Origin: Microcoleus sp. bin38.metabat.b11b12b14.051
GTDB taxonomy: Bacteria; Cyanobacteriota; Cyanobacteriia; Cyanobacteriales; Microcoleaceae
DNA length: 62,384 nucleotides
NCBI RefSeq assembly: GCF_013299165.1
Contig: NZ_JAAFKD010000035.1
Location: 1 to 62,384 of the forward strand
Direction: 5' to 3'
In this document: positions 7,610 through 16,400 of the stretch, piece by piece
Position numbering within the stretch: position 1 is the first letter of the stretch
How the letters are laid out: every line of letters starts with the position of its first letter
Translations under genes and position numbers: made by a program
The notes under the pieces: model-generated
Database searches by the model: none
What the model was told of the DNA's origin: nothing
The model's input: the letters and a program-made list of their open reading frames with translations, nothing else

Positions 7610-10120
7610 ATGGCATCTCCAAACAATCAAAATTCGGCGGATTCATCTCTGAAACAGTCTCTGGAGGCTGGGTTAGCTGCTTTGAAACAAAAAGATTACC
7701 AAAGCGCGATCGCCCTTTTAGAATCCGTCACCCAAACCGCAGCAAATCAACCGCCCGGAATCCGCGCCCAAATGGGGTTAGTGGCGGCTTACAAAGCTAC
7801 CGGAAATCTCCAAAGCGCGATCGCCCTGTGCACTTCCCTCACCAACATCCCCAACACCCAAATCAAAACCTGGGCCGATCGCACTTTAAAAGAATTAACC
7901 CCACCTCTCCCTCCAAAAACACCGGAAACTCCCCCCGAAACAGGTTTTGTCGCGTTTGATTTAGGAACAAAATCTGCGAAAAATACGCTCAAGGGCGATG
8001 GCTTACGCCCCGCTTCGCTACGACCAACCGCAGACAAAAAAACCGGATTTTCACCCTTAGAGCCGACTGTCGGGCCGGGAAACACCAAATCGACACATAT
8101 TTCACCGCCACCTCCACCCCCCAAACCGCCGATTCGCCCCACATTAGAGACATTAGAGGGCGGGCACGGGGGCACCGCCCCTACGGAAACCGCAACGGAT
8201 GCAGAAACTAGCGATGAAAACAGTTCCGGTTCCCCAACAGATATCCCCGGATTCGCCAGCCCCGATACTTATCAACTAACTTGGCGCGAAGCGGGGCGCG
8301 TGAAAAGCCCGCGCCCTCTCAAACCGCTAAAGTTGCTGAATTTTCGGATCGAAGCTGTCGCAAGTGCGATCGCCCTGTTTTTCCTAGCCCGATTTGTCCT
8401 ACAATTCCTGCTGACAAACACTAATTCTCTATTAGTTCAGCTTTATATATTTACTAGGGTGCCAATTTTCCAGCCGATTCAGCTTTTTTACCGAGATCCA
8501 ACTCCGTTTCTACAGTTTGTTTTCGGATTGCTTTTGGCCTCATCTCCCTGGCTGACAGACGCACTCCTAAAACTATTTGGCGGTATCGAAAACCTGCGCG
8601 CCTCTGTTTTATCCAAACACAGCAAGGAAGCTAGCCGCGTACTCCGCAGTTTTTGTACCAAGCAAAATATGCCGACTCCTGTGCTGAAACTCTTGCCGCT
8701 GAAGGTTCCTGTAGCTTTTAGTTACGGCTGTTTACCTCGTTTTGCTCGGATTACTGTCAGTCAAGGGCTGTTGGATCAACTCACGGATGATGAAATTGCA
8801 GCTATTTTCGCGCGGGAATTAGCCCATATTTCTCATTGGGATTTTGCGCCGATGTCGTTGGCGATGCTGATACTTCAAATTCCTTACCTTATATATTGGC
8901 AGACTGCTTACTGGGGTGAACGGTTGTGCGATTTAATGACGATCGACTTTTTGCGTCGTAGTGTCAGAGTTATCACCGCTGCAATTTCTGCTACAAGTTA
9001 CGGGATTTATAAGTTATTGCGTTGGCCGATGTTGTGGTTGTCGCGCCGGAGAGTCTATTTTAGCGATCGCACTTCAGCAGAAATTACCGGCAATCCTAAC
9101 GGTTTGACGCGCGCTATCGCTAAAATTGCGATCGGCATTGCTGCAAATATCCAACAGCAACAACAAACCAGCTTTTTTCTCGAAAGTTTCGATTTATTGT
9201 TACCCGTCGGCGTCGCCCAAGCTTTAACCCTCGGTGGTGCTGCATTACAAGCGCCACTAGAACAGATTTTGCGCTGGGATGTCACAAATCCCGATCGCAC
9301 TTGGTTGACAATTAACAACACGCATCCTTTGATGGGAGAGCGTTTGAATCTCTTGCAACTCTACGCTCAATTCTGGAAACTGGAGACGGAGTTGGATTTG
9401 GCGAGTCTGTCGCCGGAGCAATCTCAGAAAGCAAAATTGTCTCTGTTTGAGTCAATACTCGAATTTAAAGACTCAAAACTCTTGTTACAAGGTGCGCCGT
9501 TTTTTGGGATTCCGATGAGTTTGGGGATTGTGGCGCTGCTGTGGACGGTTAGCTGGCTGTTTTCCAAGACGAGTATTTGGCAACTCGATTGGCTTTTGGG
9601 CGATCGATCGATTCTTTGGGGCTGTTTGCCGATCGGATTTTGCCTCGGTACTTTGATGCGGATCAATCATTTTTTCCCCGACATTACCCCACGAAAAACC
9701 GTTTCGCCGAGTTTACCGGAAATTTTGTCAAATCCAGATACTCTGCCCCTAGATGCTCAACCTGTGCAGCTTTCCGGGCAACTTTTGGGTAGGCATGGTA
9801 TTGACAATTGGCTCGGACAGGATTTAATTTTGCAAACGGCAACGGGTTTAGTGAGGTTGCACTATGTTTCGATGATTGGCCCGATCGGCTCTTTGTACCC
9901 ATTGTTGCTCAAACAGACAACTCGCCCCTGCGATTTGATCGGAAAACCCGTTGTTGCGACTGGTTGGCTGCGCCGAGGTGCTACTGTGGCGATCGACCTA
10001 GAAACTCTCCGCAGTCAATCCGGGATAGTTAGTGACAGCGGACATCCAATTTGGTCTGCAATTCTAGCCTTTGCTGCTGCCTTTTGGGGCGCATACATTA
10101 TTACCCAGGGCGGAACATGA
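7610..10120 (+). CDS. M48-like membrane protein with N-terminal TPR, possibly a pseudo-protease
   Basis: 836 residues. Residues 10-100 form TPR-like helices (LAALKQKDYQSAIALLESV). A Pro/Thr-rich linker follows, then a membrane anchor near 245-275 and another near 290-315. An HtpX/M48-like domain spans about 340-600 and ends in NNTHPLMGERLNLL. More membrane segments lie near 620-690, then a beta-rich tail (VQLSGQLLGRHGIDNWLGQD). M48 enzymes normally show HExxH and a distal Glu as zinc ligands. Here the matching positions read RELAH (Arg402, His406) and RRRVYFSD (Val482 where Glu is usual), so two of three ligands seem changed. The linker contains two in-frame dispersed DNA repeats (about 7990-8025 and 8155-8185). 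The role is unknown; envelope quality control is plausible. Confidence 0.7.
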   Translation: MASPNNQNSADSSLKQSLEAGLAALKQKDYQSAIALLESVTQTAANQPPGIRAQMGLVAAYKATGNLQSAIALCTSLTNIPNTQIKTWADRTLKELTPPLPPKTPETPPETGFVAFDLGTKSAKNTLKGDGLRPASLRPTADKKTGFSPLEPTVGPGNTKSTHISPPPPPPKPPIRPTLETLEGGHGGTAPTETATDAETSDENSSGSPTDIPGFASPDTYQLTWREAGRVKSPRPLKPLKLLNFRIEAVASAIALFFLARFVLQFLLTNTNSLLVQLYIFTRVPIFQPIQLFYRDPTPFLQFVFGLLLASSPWLTDALLKLFGGIENLRASVLSKHSKEASRVLRSFCTKQNMPTPVLKLLPLKVPVAFSYGCLPRFARITVSQGLLDQLTDDEIAAIFARELAHISHWDFAPMSLAMLILQIPYLIYWQTAYWGERLCDLMTIDFLRRSVRVITAAISATSYGIYKLLRWPMLWLSRRRVYFSDRTSAEITGNPNGLTRAIAKIAIGIAANIQQQQQTSFFLESFDLLLPVGVAQALTLGGAALQAPLEQILRWDVTNPDRTWLTINNTHPLMGERLNLLQLYAQFWKLETELDLASLSPEQSQKAKLSLFESILEFKDSKLLLQGAPFFGIPMSLGIVALLWTVSWLFSKTSIWQLDWLLGDRSILWGCLPIGFCLGTLMRINHFFPDITPRKTVSPSLPEILSNPDTLPLDAQPVQLSGQLLGRHGIDNWLGQDLILQTATGLVRLHYVSMIGPIGSLYPLLLKQTTRPCDLIGKPVVATGWLRRGATVAIDLETLRSQSGIVSDSGHPIWSAILAFAAAFWGAYIITQGGT

Positions 10121-10127
10121 GACCATT

Positions 10128-10171
10128 TTGGATTTTGGATTTTGGATTTGAGATTTGGGATTTGAGATTTT
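10128..10171. repeat. Short tandem repeat of GGATTTT/GGATTTG heptamers
   Basis: Five to six imperfect heptamer copies (ggattttggattttggattt) lie directly downstream of the M48-like gene. They are typical cyanobacterial STRR sequence and non-coding. Confidence 0.7.
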
Positions 10172-10211
10172 ATTTATTAGACTTCTTGCCCAAATAAATA
10201 GGACGGGCTAG

Positions 10212-10253
10212 AAGCCCATCCCACAAAAATCTTTTTTCTTGTGGGATGGGCTT
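10212..10253. repeat. 15-bp-arm inverted repeat
   Basis: aagcccatcccacaa at 10212-10226 and its complement ttgtgggatgggctt at 10239-10253 flank a T-rich 12-nt loop (aaatcttttttc). This is a dispersed cyanobacterial hairpin. It could also stop transcription from the gene upstream, but no U-run follows. Confidence 0.65.
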
Positions 10254-10418
10254 TGAGCAGCGTCCCAAAATTTGATTAAAATGACTGAGGCAATCCCCAG
10301 CCGGAGATGAGTGTTGAGTTAAATCGCGGATGGGCGATCGATCGGCTTGGCATTGAGCCCGCACCCGATGGGATATTCAAGCGCAGCGCGCATCGTACAG
10401 CCCTTTCTTGCTGCCATC

Positions 10419-10467
10419 AACTGCCAACCGCCAACCGCCAACTGCCCACTGCCAACTGCCCACTGCC
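10419..10467. repeat. STRR of CAACTGC/CAACCGC heptamers
   Basis: Seven imperfect copies of caactgc, caaccgc and ccactgc are in register at 7 bp. Confidence 0.8.
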
Positions 10468-10618
10468 TACTTCGTAAAGAAAAATTGCTTTCTTGCCGAC
10501 GTTATGTTACATTTATTTACATAATTGGATTGAACCAAATAGCGCAATAACTTCAGTTGGCTAAAATCTCTAAGGCATTGCGTAAAAATTGTCAACCTCC
10601 CAACACAGCAAGTTCAGC

Positions 10619-10643
10619 CAGCCGCGTGTCGGCTGTTTTTTTT
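10619..10643 (+). terminator. Rho-independent terminator, possible small-RNA 3' end
   Basis: A cagccg / cggctg stem with a 5-nt loop is followed by eight T (10636-10643). It is about 500 bp from the gene upstream and 620 bp before the rbp gene, so it may end a short independent transcript rather than the M48-like mRNA. Confidence 0.6.
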
Positions 10644-10724
10644 CTACAGCCAATTTCGCTGTGGGGAATCAATTCAAAAAAGTGATTCAGATGCAGTTTG
10701 CGTTCAATTCGGCGTGAAATCTTC

Positions 10725-10928
10725 CTAAATAACTAGCTCTGCTACCAAGGCTGTGATACCTTTAAAGAATGGTCGGACGGTGCCGGGCCCGATTTGAGGG
10801 ATACTGGGTAAGTCAATAGTCCTCAGTATTAGGAGCGAGGTAAAATTACTGGCCCAAAAAATGTTAGCGATTTTATCCATCACTGTATTAAACTGAATAC
10901 TGGCATTCCGATCGCTTGCAATTGACAT
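10725..10928 (-). CDS. Possible small hydrophobic protein
   Basis: 67 residues, MSIASDRNASIQFNTVMDKI followed by a hydrophobic segment IFWASNFTSLLILRTIDLP and FFKGITALVAELVI. It lies in an otherwise empty 1.1-kb gap. Composition and codon use look protein-like (regular distribution of hydrophobic and charged residues), but no good ribosome-binding site precedes the ATG and I recognise no family. It is listed as a weak candidate. Confidence 0.25.
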   Translation of the reverse strand: MSIASDRNASIQFNTVMDKIANIFWASNFTSLLILRTIDLPSIPQIGPGTVRPFFKGITALVAELVI

Positions 10929-11265
10929 CCTTGGACATAAATTTCTACACGGCCCTGGCTATAAACATTCTGAATCAAAACCGGAAGCAAGTAATACAGA
11001 ATAGCCAATAGCCTCAACATTTGAGTGATGACTAAAAGTTTACACAACAACCTGAGATTTAAAAGCTCTCTGCATCGGCGGTTAAGTTACGGCCTTATCA
11101 GAGTAAATCATCTTTTTCTAAAAGATGGGGGGAGCTGTCAAGGTTGGTGGGAGGAATGTGCAAATTCTGTGGTTATGTGGTTTTTTCCTGCGGTCAATAT
11201 TCAATTGACTTCAGGTAACGCTGTTCGAGCAAATTAATTAGAATCCAAGTCTGGAGGAATTTTTC
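10929..11265 (+). promoter_or_regulatory. Long putative leader of the RNA-binding-protein gene
   Basis: 337 bp without a convincing gene. The last bases contain a good ribosome-binding site (ggagg, 8 bp before the ATG). A G-rich stretch (agatggggggagctg) lies near 11123. Cyanobacterial rbp genes are often cold-regulated through long leaders (family knowledge), but no defined motif was recognised here. Confidence 0.35.
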
Positions 11266-11832
11266 ATGTCTATTCGTCTGTATGTTGGCAATTTACCCAA
11301 AGAACTTGACCGCCAAGAATTGCAAGAAGTTTTTGCACCGGAAGGGGAATCTGTTACTACCAAGGTAATTACAGACCGCAAAACAGGTAAATGCAGGGGA
11401 TTTGGTTTTGTGACGGTGCTCACCGACGAACAAGCCGACCAAGTTATTGAGAAATATAACGGGTTGATGTTTAAAGAAAACCCCCTAAAAATAGAAAAGG
11501 CACTTCCCCGCTCTAAGGGTAAATCCGAGAAGGGCGAAGACGATCAGCAACAGTCATCATCGCCTGCTTCACCGCAGTTGGTGTCGGCGTCGCCGTCGCA
11601 GCCAATACCCGCACCGCAGCAACAGCAACGCTCGGCCCCTCCTACCCAAGGTGGCGGTGGCGGTTCTAGCAAAAGCAATCGCCGTCGGAGTGACAACAAC
11701 AAGTCCCGCCGCAATCAGTCAGCAACAACGGTTTCGAGTGCTGACTCCGGCTCGGTGCAGCCAGATCCGCGCTGGGCGAGCGCTCTGGAAGAACTCAAGC
11801 AAAGATTGGTGGAAGCTCAGACTACTAATTAA
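11266..11832 (+). CDS. RRM-type RNA-binding protein with disordered Gln/Ser/Arg tail
   Basis: 188 residues. One RNA recognition motif fills residues 1-80: RNP2 is LYVGNL (residues 5-10) and RNP1 is KCRGFGFVTV (about residues 43-52), with both aromatic contacts present. Residues 85-165 are low complexity, rich in Gln, Ser and Pro, with a Gly run and an Arg/Lys patch (KSNRRRSDNNKSRRNQS), then a final helix SALEELKQRLVEAQ. Cyanobacterial Rbp proteins are usually near 100 residues with a short Gly-rich tail, so this is a long form. They bind single-stranded RNA and act in cold acclimation and mRNA placement (family knowledge). ggagg lies 8 bp before the ATG. Confidence 0.9.
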   Translation: MSIRLYVGNLPKELDRQELQEVFAPEGESVTTKVITDRKTGKCRGFGFVTVLTDEQADQVIEKYNGLMFKENPLKIEKALPRSKGKSEKGEDDQQQSSSPASPQLVSASPSQPIPAPQQQQRSAPPTQGGGGGSSKSNRRRSDNNKSRRNQSATTVSSADSGSVQPDPRWASALEELKQRLVEAQTTN

Positions 11833-11930
11833 TCGAAAATTGTGGCTAATTGCTGCTATTTCTCGACTCTGGTTGAGTGAGTGTATTTGGAAGTGCGATC
11901 GAGGATCGGTTAAACAACCTGTTCTCGATC

Positions 11931-12058
11931 GCACAATTTTATGCCAAAAACCTGCCATATCCTGTGCGATAGATTAACCGCACTGCGAAATGTCGCACAA
12001 TTTTATGCCAAAAACCTGCCATATCCTGTGCGATAGATTAACCGCACTGCGAAATGTT
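11931..12058. repeat. 64-bp direct duplication
   Basis: Two head-to-tail copies (from gcacaatttt at 11931 and at 11995) are essentially identical over 64 bp. They sit between the rbp gene and the palindrome at 12056. Confidence 0.9.
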
Positions 12059-12114
12059 CGTAGTGCGGACTTCAGTCCGCAGACAGAGAGCGGACTGAAG
12101 TCCGCACTACGAAC
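12056..12114. repeat. GTTCGTAGTGCGGACTTCAG-type palindrome
   Basis: gttcgtagtgcggacttcag tccgc is mirrored by gcggactgaagtccgcacta cgaac around an 8-9 nt spacer. It is a single copy of the palindrome family found in tandem at 227 and 28165, and lies between the convergent ends of two genes. Confidence 0.9.
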
Positions 12115-12140
12115 CGTACTACGAAAGGTACAAATTGTAC

Positions 12141-13154
12141 TTATTCGAGTGGCGAAAATTCCACAGTCTCAATAAACTCGAAAATTTTGTTCATCATGTC
12201 CTCAACTTCAGACTCAAGAGAACCCAATTCCTGCTTCTGGTGATAAATTCGCTGACAGCTTATCGTATAGCAAAAATCTTCAGCGATAAAAGCCATAAAT
12301 CCCCGGTAAGCATCGAGCCGAGTCAGAGAGCCGTCATTTTCTTGGACGCTGAGAGTTGCACCCGCCGGCAAATCGACAACCGCGAAATAAGCTTCTTCAT
12401 CTTCTAAATATTCCGTGTAGAGTAACTTAGATTTGGGAAATTTAGTAAGAATTTCCCCATCAATAAAATTGTTAAGAAACGAGGTGAGATAGGGTGATTC
12501 TCCGGCTGACTCGATTAATTCTTCCACTTCACCAGCGATCGGGAAATAATCAATTTTCAGCAAAATACCAAAGTCGTCAGAAAACGCGACACAGCCTTCT
12601 TCCTCATCAATTCTACCGCCTTTGGCCTCATCAACTGGAATCAAAACGCTAAAATTGCCTTCAGGAGATACGTACAACGGCCCCTCTACATCTAACTCAG
12701 GCTCGACATCCTCTACTTGCGAGTACGCAGCAACTACATCCTCGATAATTTCCTCAGCTTCCTCATCTTCTACACCTAATACTTGCTGGAATTCCTGGAG
12801 AAACGCCAGGTGTTTCTCGGACACTTCTCCATCAATGACAAACATGGCTGCGGTGATGGCAAAAGTATCCAAAACTAACTCATCTGGCATTGATTGCCAA
12901 GCAGTCTTAAATAACGCTCCTAAACCGTCTTGGCTGATAATACCTGCGAGTTTTTTAAACATTGCGGACATATCATCTTCCGAGTATTCAGCAAATACTT
13001 CTGAGTCCCAGAGTATGCTTTCTAAAATATCAGCATCCGCGTCAGGAGAATTAGCCTCGGCTGCGACAAGTGATACCGCCGCTACGGATTCCTCTGAAGT
13101 CAAGCTGGCTTCGGATTTGTCTTCTGAATTGAATATTTTATCAAACTTGCCCAC
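12141..13154 (-). CDS. Acidic hypothetical protein with TerB-like helical segment
   Basis: 337 residues, strongly acidic throughout. Residues 85-150 (LDTFAITAAMFVIDGEVSEK, then HLAFLQEF and AEEIIEDVVAAY) resemble a TerB/DjlA-type helical bundle, with an acidic D-G-E turn as in tellurite-resistance TerB proteins. The C-terminal half (about residues 165-330) alternates strands and acidic loops (NFSVLIPVDEAKGG; ILLKIDYFPIAGE) and does not match a family I can name. No signal peptide or membrane segment is visible, so it is probably cytoplasmic. It ends close to the palindromic repeat at 12056 and is convergent with the rbp gene. Function unknown. Confidence 0.6.
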   Translation of the reverse strand: MGKFDKIFNSEDKSEASLTSEESVAAVSLVAAEANSPDADADILESILWDSEVFAEYSEDDMSAMFKKLAGIISQDGLGALFKTAWQSMPDELVLDTFAITAAMFVIDGEVSEKHLAFLQEFQQVLGVEDEEAEEIIEDVVAAYSQVEDVEPELDVEGPLYVSPEGNFSVLIPVDEAKGGRIDEEEGCVAFSDDFGILLKIDYFPIAGEVEELIESAGESPYLTSFLNNFIDGEILTKFPKSKLLYTEYLEDEEAYFAVVDLPAGATLSVQENDGSLTRLDAYRGFMAFIAEDFCYTISCQRIYHQKQELGSLESEVEDMMNKIFEFIETVEFSPLE

Positions 13155-13417
13155 AGGTTTTGCCCCAAAGAGTGTTTAGTTTTGCTATTCATAGCAAATT
13201 TATGACATTAAAAGATAGTCCTCTGGGATACATTTTATTTTTGCCAAATCCCGCGAGTCAATGTAAGATGGCGACGGAGTGGTGCGCCTGACGGTTCAGA
13301 TATGCCTACAAATAAGCTGTACGGCATTTGAATTTAACTTTCTGGCTGCCTCGGGTGCAACGGCTCACTCATCGTTTATTGAAATAGGATCGTTAAAATT
13401 AGATGCGCCCCAGTTTA

Positions 13418-16400
13418 TTACCAAGGACTGCCAATTATGGTAAATCCGGCCCAATATTTCGGGTGAGATAAATCTGAATTTGGTACTTCTGCGGATTGAG
13501 CAAGATCGATCGCCCTTTGAGTGCCTAGCAACTTGCCGTCTTTAATGACAATTTGTTTGCGAATCATCGCTATTTGAGCTTGTCTGAGGGCTTCAGCTTT
13601 CATGGGAGCCGATCGCAAATTAGCATAAAACTCAGTCATCAGCCCCAAAGTCGCGTAATCGTTAACTTTCCACAAACTCGCCAAAGCTGATTTAACACCG
13701 CTACGCACGGCGAGTCCAGCAAAACCCATTTCTGCGCTATTGTCGCCGATCGCAGTTTCGCACGCACTCAGCACCAATAACTCGACCTGTCGGCGATCGT
13801 ACCACTTTGCCAACCGAAATTCATCCAAAGCCAAAGAACGCTGCCACAAATCAATCTCAGCTTCTTGTCGTCCGTTTTGGTGCAGCGGAAAGCTGGCGTG
13901 AGTAGCTAAGTGAACAATATCAAAGGCTTGTTGCTGCCGTTGTTTGGTGAGATTTTCCAGAGTAAAGTCTTGATTGAGAAAAGAAACGCCGGGCCACAAC
14001 GGCAATTGGGCTGGATTTTGGTTGTTGCTGACGGTACCTGCGATCGCAGATAATTCGATCGGCACCGCAGGCAATTTAGGTTTATCGGTGTGGGGAAATT
14101 CCGAAGCACCCATGGCTAAAACTCGGGATTTTTTCAAGCTTTGATAATTCGTGTTAGTCAAGCTGACACTTGGAATCGAGCCGAGGCTGTACTTTTCGAC
14201 TAAAAATTGCTGTCCGTCGTGCAAAGCTGCGATCGGCAACTGGCGCAAACCGCTATCAAAAGAAAACACTAGCGTATCGATCTTTAACTCTTCTAATTTT
14301 GAACTAATAGGCGCAATCAACCACTGGTAAAGTTCCTGGGATGTTGACAATAATTTTTGTTCTTCATAATCATTTGGTTCGGCTAGCAAACGGTGAAAAT
14401 ATTTCACTTTGTCTAGCAAATCTTTGCTTGTGACAGTGATATTTTTGATAATCGGAGGGCCGTCAGGAACTACTAACACTAAGGATAATTCTTCGAGACG
14501 GACGATGGCGTAAACAATCACAGCTTGCTTCCCGGTTTCCTCCTTGATTTTTTTCAGAGTTTCTCTGAGATATTCAACCGTTACTTTTTTGTCTGTGAAA
14601 TTTTCCCCATAATAATTCTCATAATCTTGTTCAAAGAGTTGGTCAATCAAGCCGACAGCATCGTTAGCATTGTTTTGGTTTAAAGTTTGTTCGACGCTAA
14701 ACCTGCTAATTTCTAACGGAATCAGATTCGGGATATCTGCGGGTGCGGGAGTCGGTGCGGGGGCGGGAGTTGGTGCGGGTGCGGGAGTCGGTGCCGGAGC
14801 TGGAGTTGGTGCTGGCGCTGGCGCTGGAGTTGGTGCGGGTGCAGGAGTTGGTGCGGGTGCAGGAGTTGGTGCGGGTGCGGGTGCGGGTGCGGGAGTTTGT
14901 GGCGGAGCGATTTGGCGGAGGTTGGCCAACCAATCAGCCTCCTTTTCAACAACTGGCTGCTCAATAATAGGCGCAGCAACGGGAGCGGGTGCGGGAGTTA
15001 AGACTATCCATGCGTCGGCTTTTTCTGTAGGAGAAGAACCCAGCTCGGGGGGTTTTTCTGGTGGGTTTTCTGAAGGCGTTATTAAAGTCAGATTCGACTG
15101 TTCAATGAGCGGTGGTGTGAGGGAAAAGTTGTTTTTGGAATCGGTAAATGCCCAATTAAAAGTGCTGCTTCCCGTGGCAGGATTTGGGGTGATAGTGGTT
15201 TTGGCTCCTAATAAATCGCCAATTAAATAAGCTAAATCTTGTTGCGGATTTTGCCCTAGGGCGGGTGTGGGTGCGGGAACTGGTACGGGTGCGGGAACTG
15301 GTGCGGGAATGGGTGCAGGTAGGGGTGGAATTTGTGCTACAGGCGGGCTGTAAGAGGGTTGAAGGGCTGCGGGCGCTGGATTTGGCGCGATCGGGGTTGT
15401 GGGGGCGATCGGGCTGGGAGTGGCTAGATTTGTGGCGGTGAGTTGGTCGCTCGATGGAATTGTTGGGGTTGCGGGGAGGCGATCGGCGGCGCTGGGAGTT
15501 GTGGGAGTTGAGGGCTGTGTGGGGGCTGTGCGGGGTGGCAGTGTGGATAAATAGCCGGTTTGCGGCAGTCGGATGTTGAGGGGAAAACCTGGTATGGGCG
15601 CGGGTTCGGAGATTGGGGAGGAAGTGGTTTCGAGTATTGGGGGAAATAGCAGGGCGAGGGCGGTTTCTGTTATTGGAGATGGGGTTGTAGTTGTTGCAGC
15701 AGTTGGGGATAGAGTCTGTGTTGTTGTGGCAGTTGAGGGTGGAGTTGGCGCGGAGCTTTGGGAAGTTGGTGATGGGGTTGGGGCAAATACACGCAGCGGT
15801 GGCGCCGGTGTCGGTGTCGGCGACGCACTCCCAACGGTTATAACTCCAAGCGCAGTAGTTGCAGGTGCTGGCGATGCAGTAATTGCAGCCACAGGCGCGG
15901 GAGTTGGTGTTGCAGCTACAGGCGCAGGAGTTGGTGTTGCAGCTACAGGCGCAGGAGTTGGTGTTGCAGCCACAGGCGCAGGAGTTGGTGTTGCAGCTAC
16001 GGGCGCAGGTACAGGTGCAGGAGTTGGCGTTGCAGCCACAGGTGCAGGAGTTGGCGTTGCAGCCACAGGCGCGGGAGTCGGCGTTGCAGCTACAGGTGCA
16101 GCCACAGGCGCGGGAGTCGGCGTTGCAGCTACAGGTGCAGCCACAGGCGCAGGAGTCGGCGTTGCAGCTACAGGTGCAGCCACAGGCGCAGGAGTCGGCG
16201 TTGCAGCTACAGGTGCAGGTACAGGCGCGGGAGTTGGCGTTGCAGCTACAGGCGCGGGAGTTGGCGTTGCAGCCACAGGCGCGGGAGTTGGCGTTGCAGC
16301 AGGAGTTGGCGTTGCCGCGGGAGTTGGCGTTGCAGCAGGAGTTGGCGTTGCCGCAGGAGTTGGTGTTGCCGCAGGAGTTGGTGTTGGTGATGGCTGAGGA

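Noticed and set aside
11025..11237. 70-residue ORF in the rbp leader
   Set aside because: No family, no good ribosome-binding site; more likely untranslated leader.
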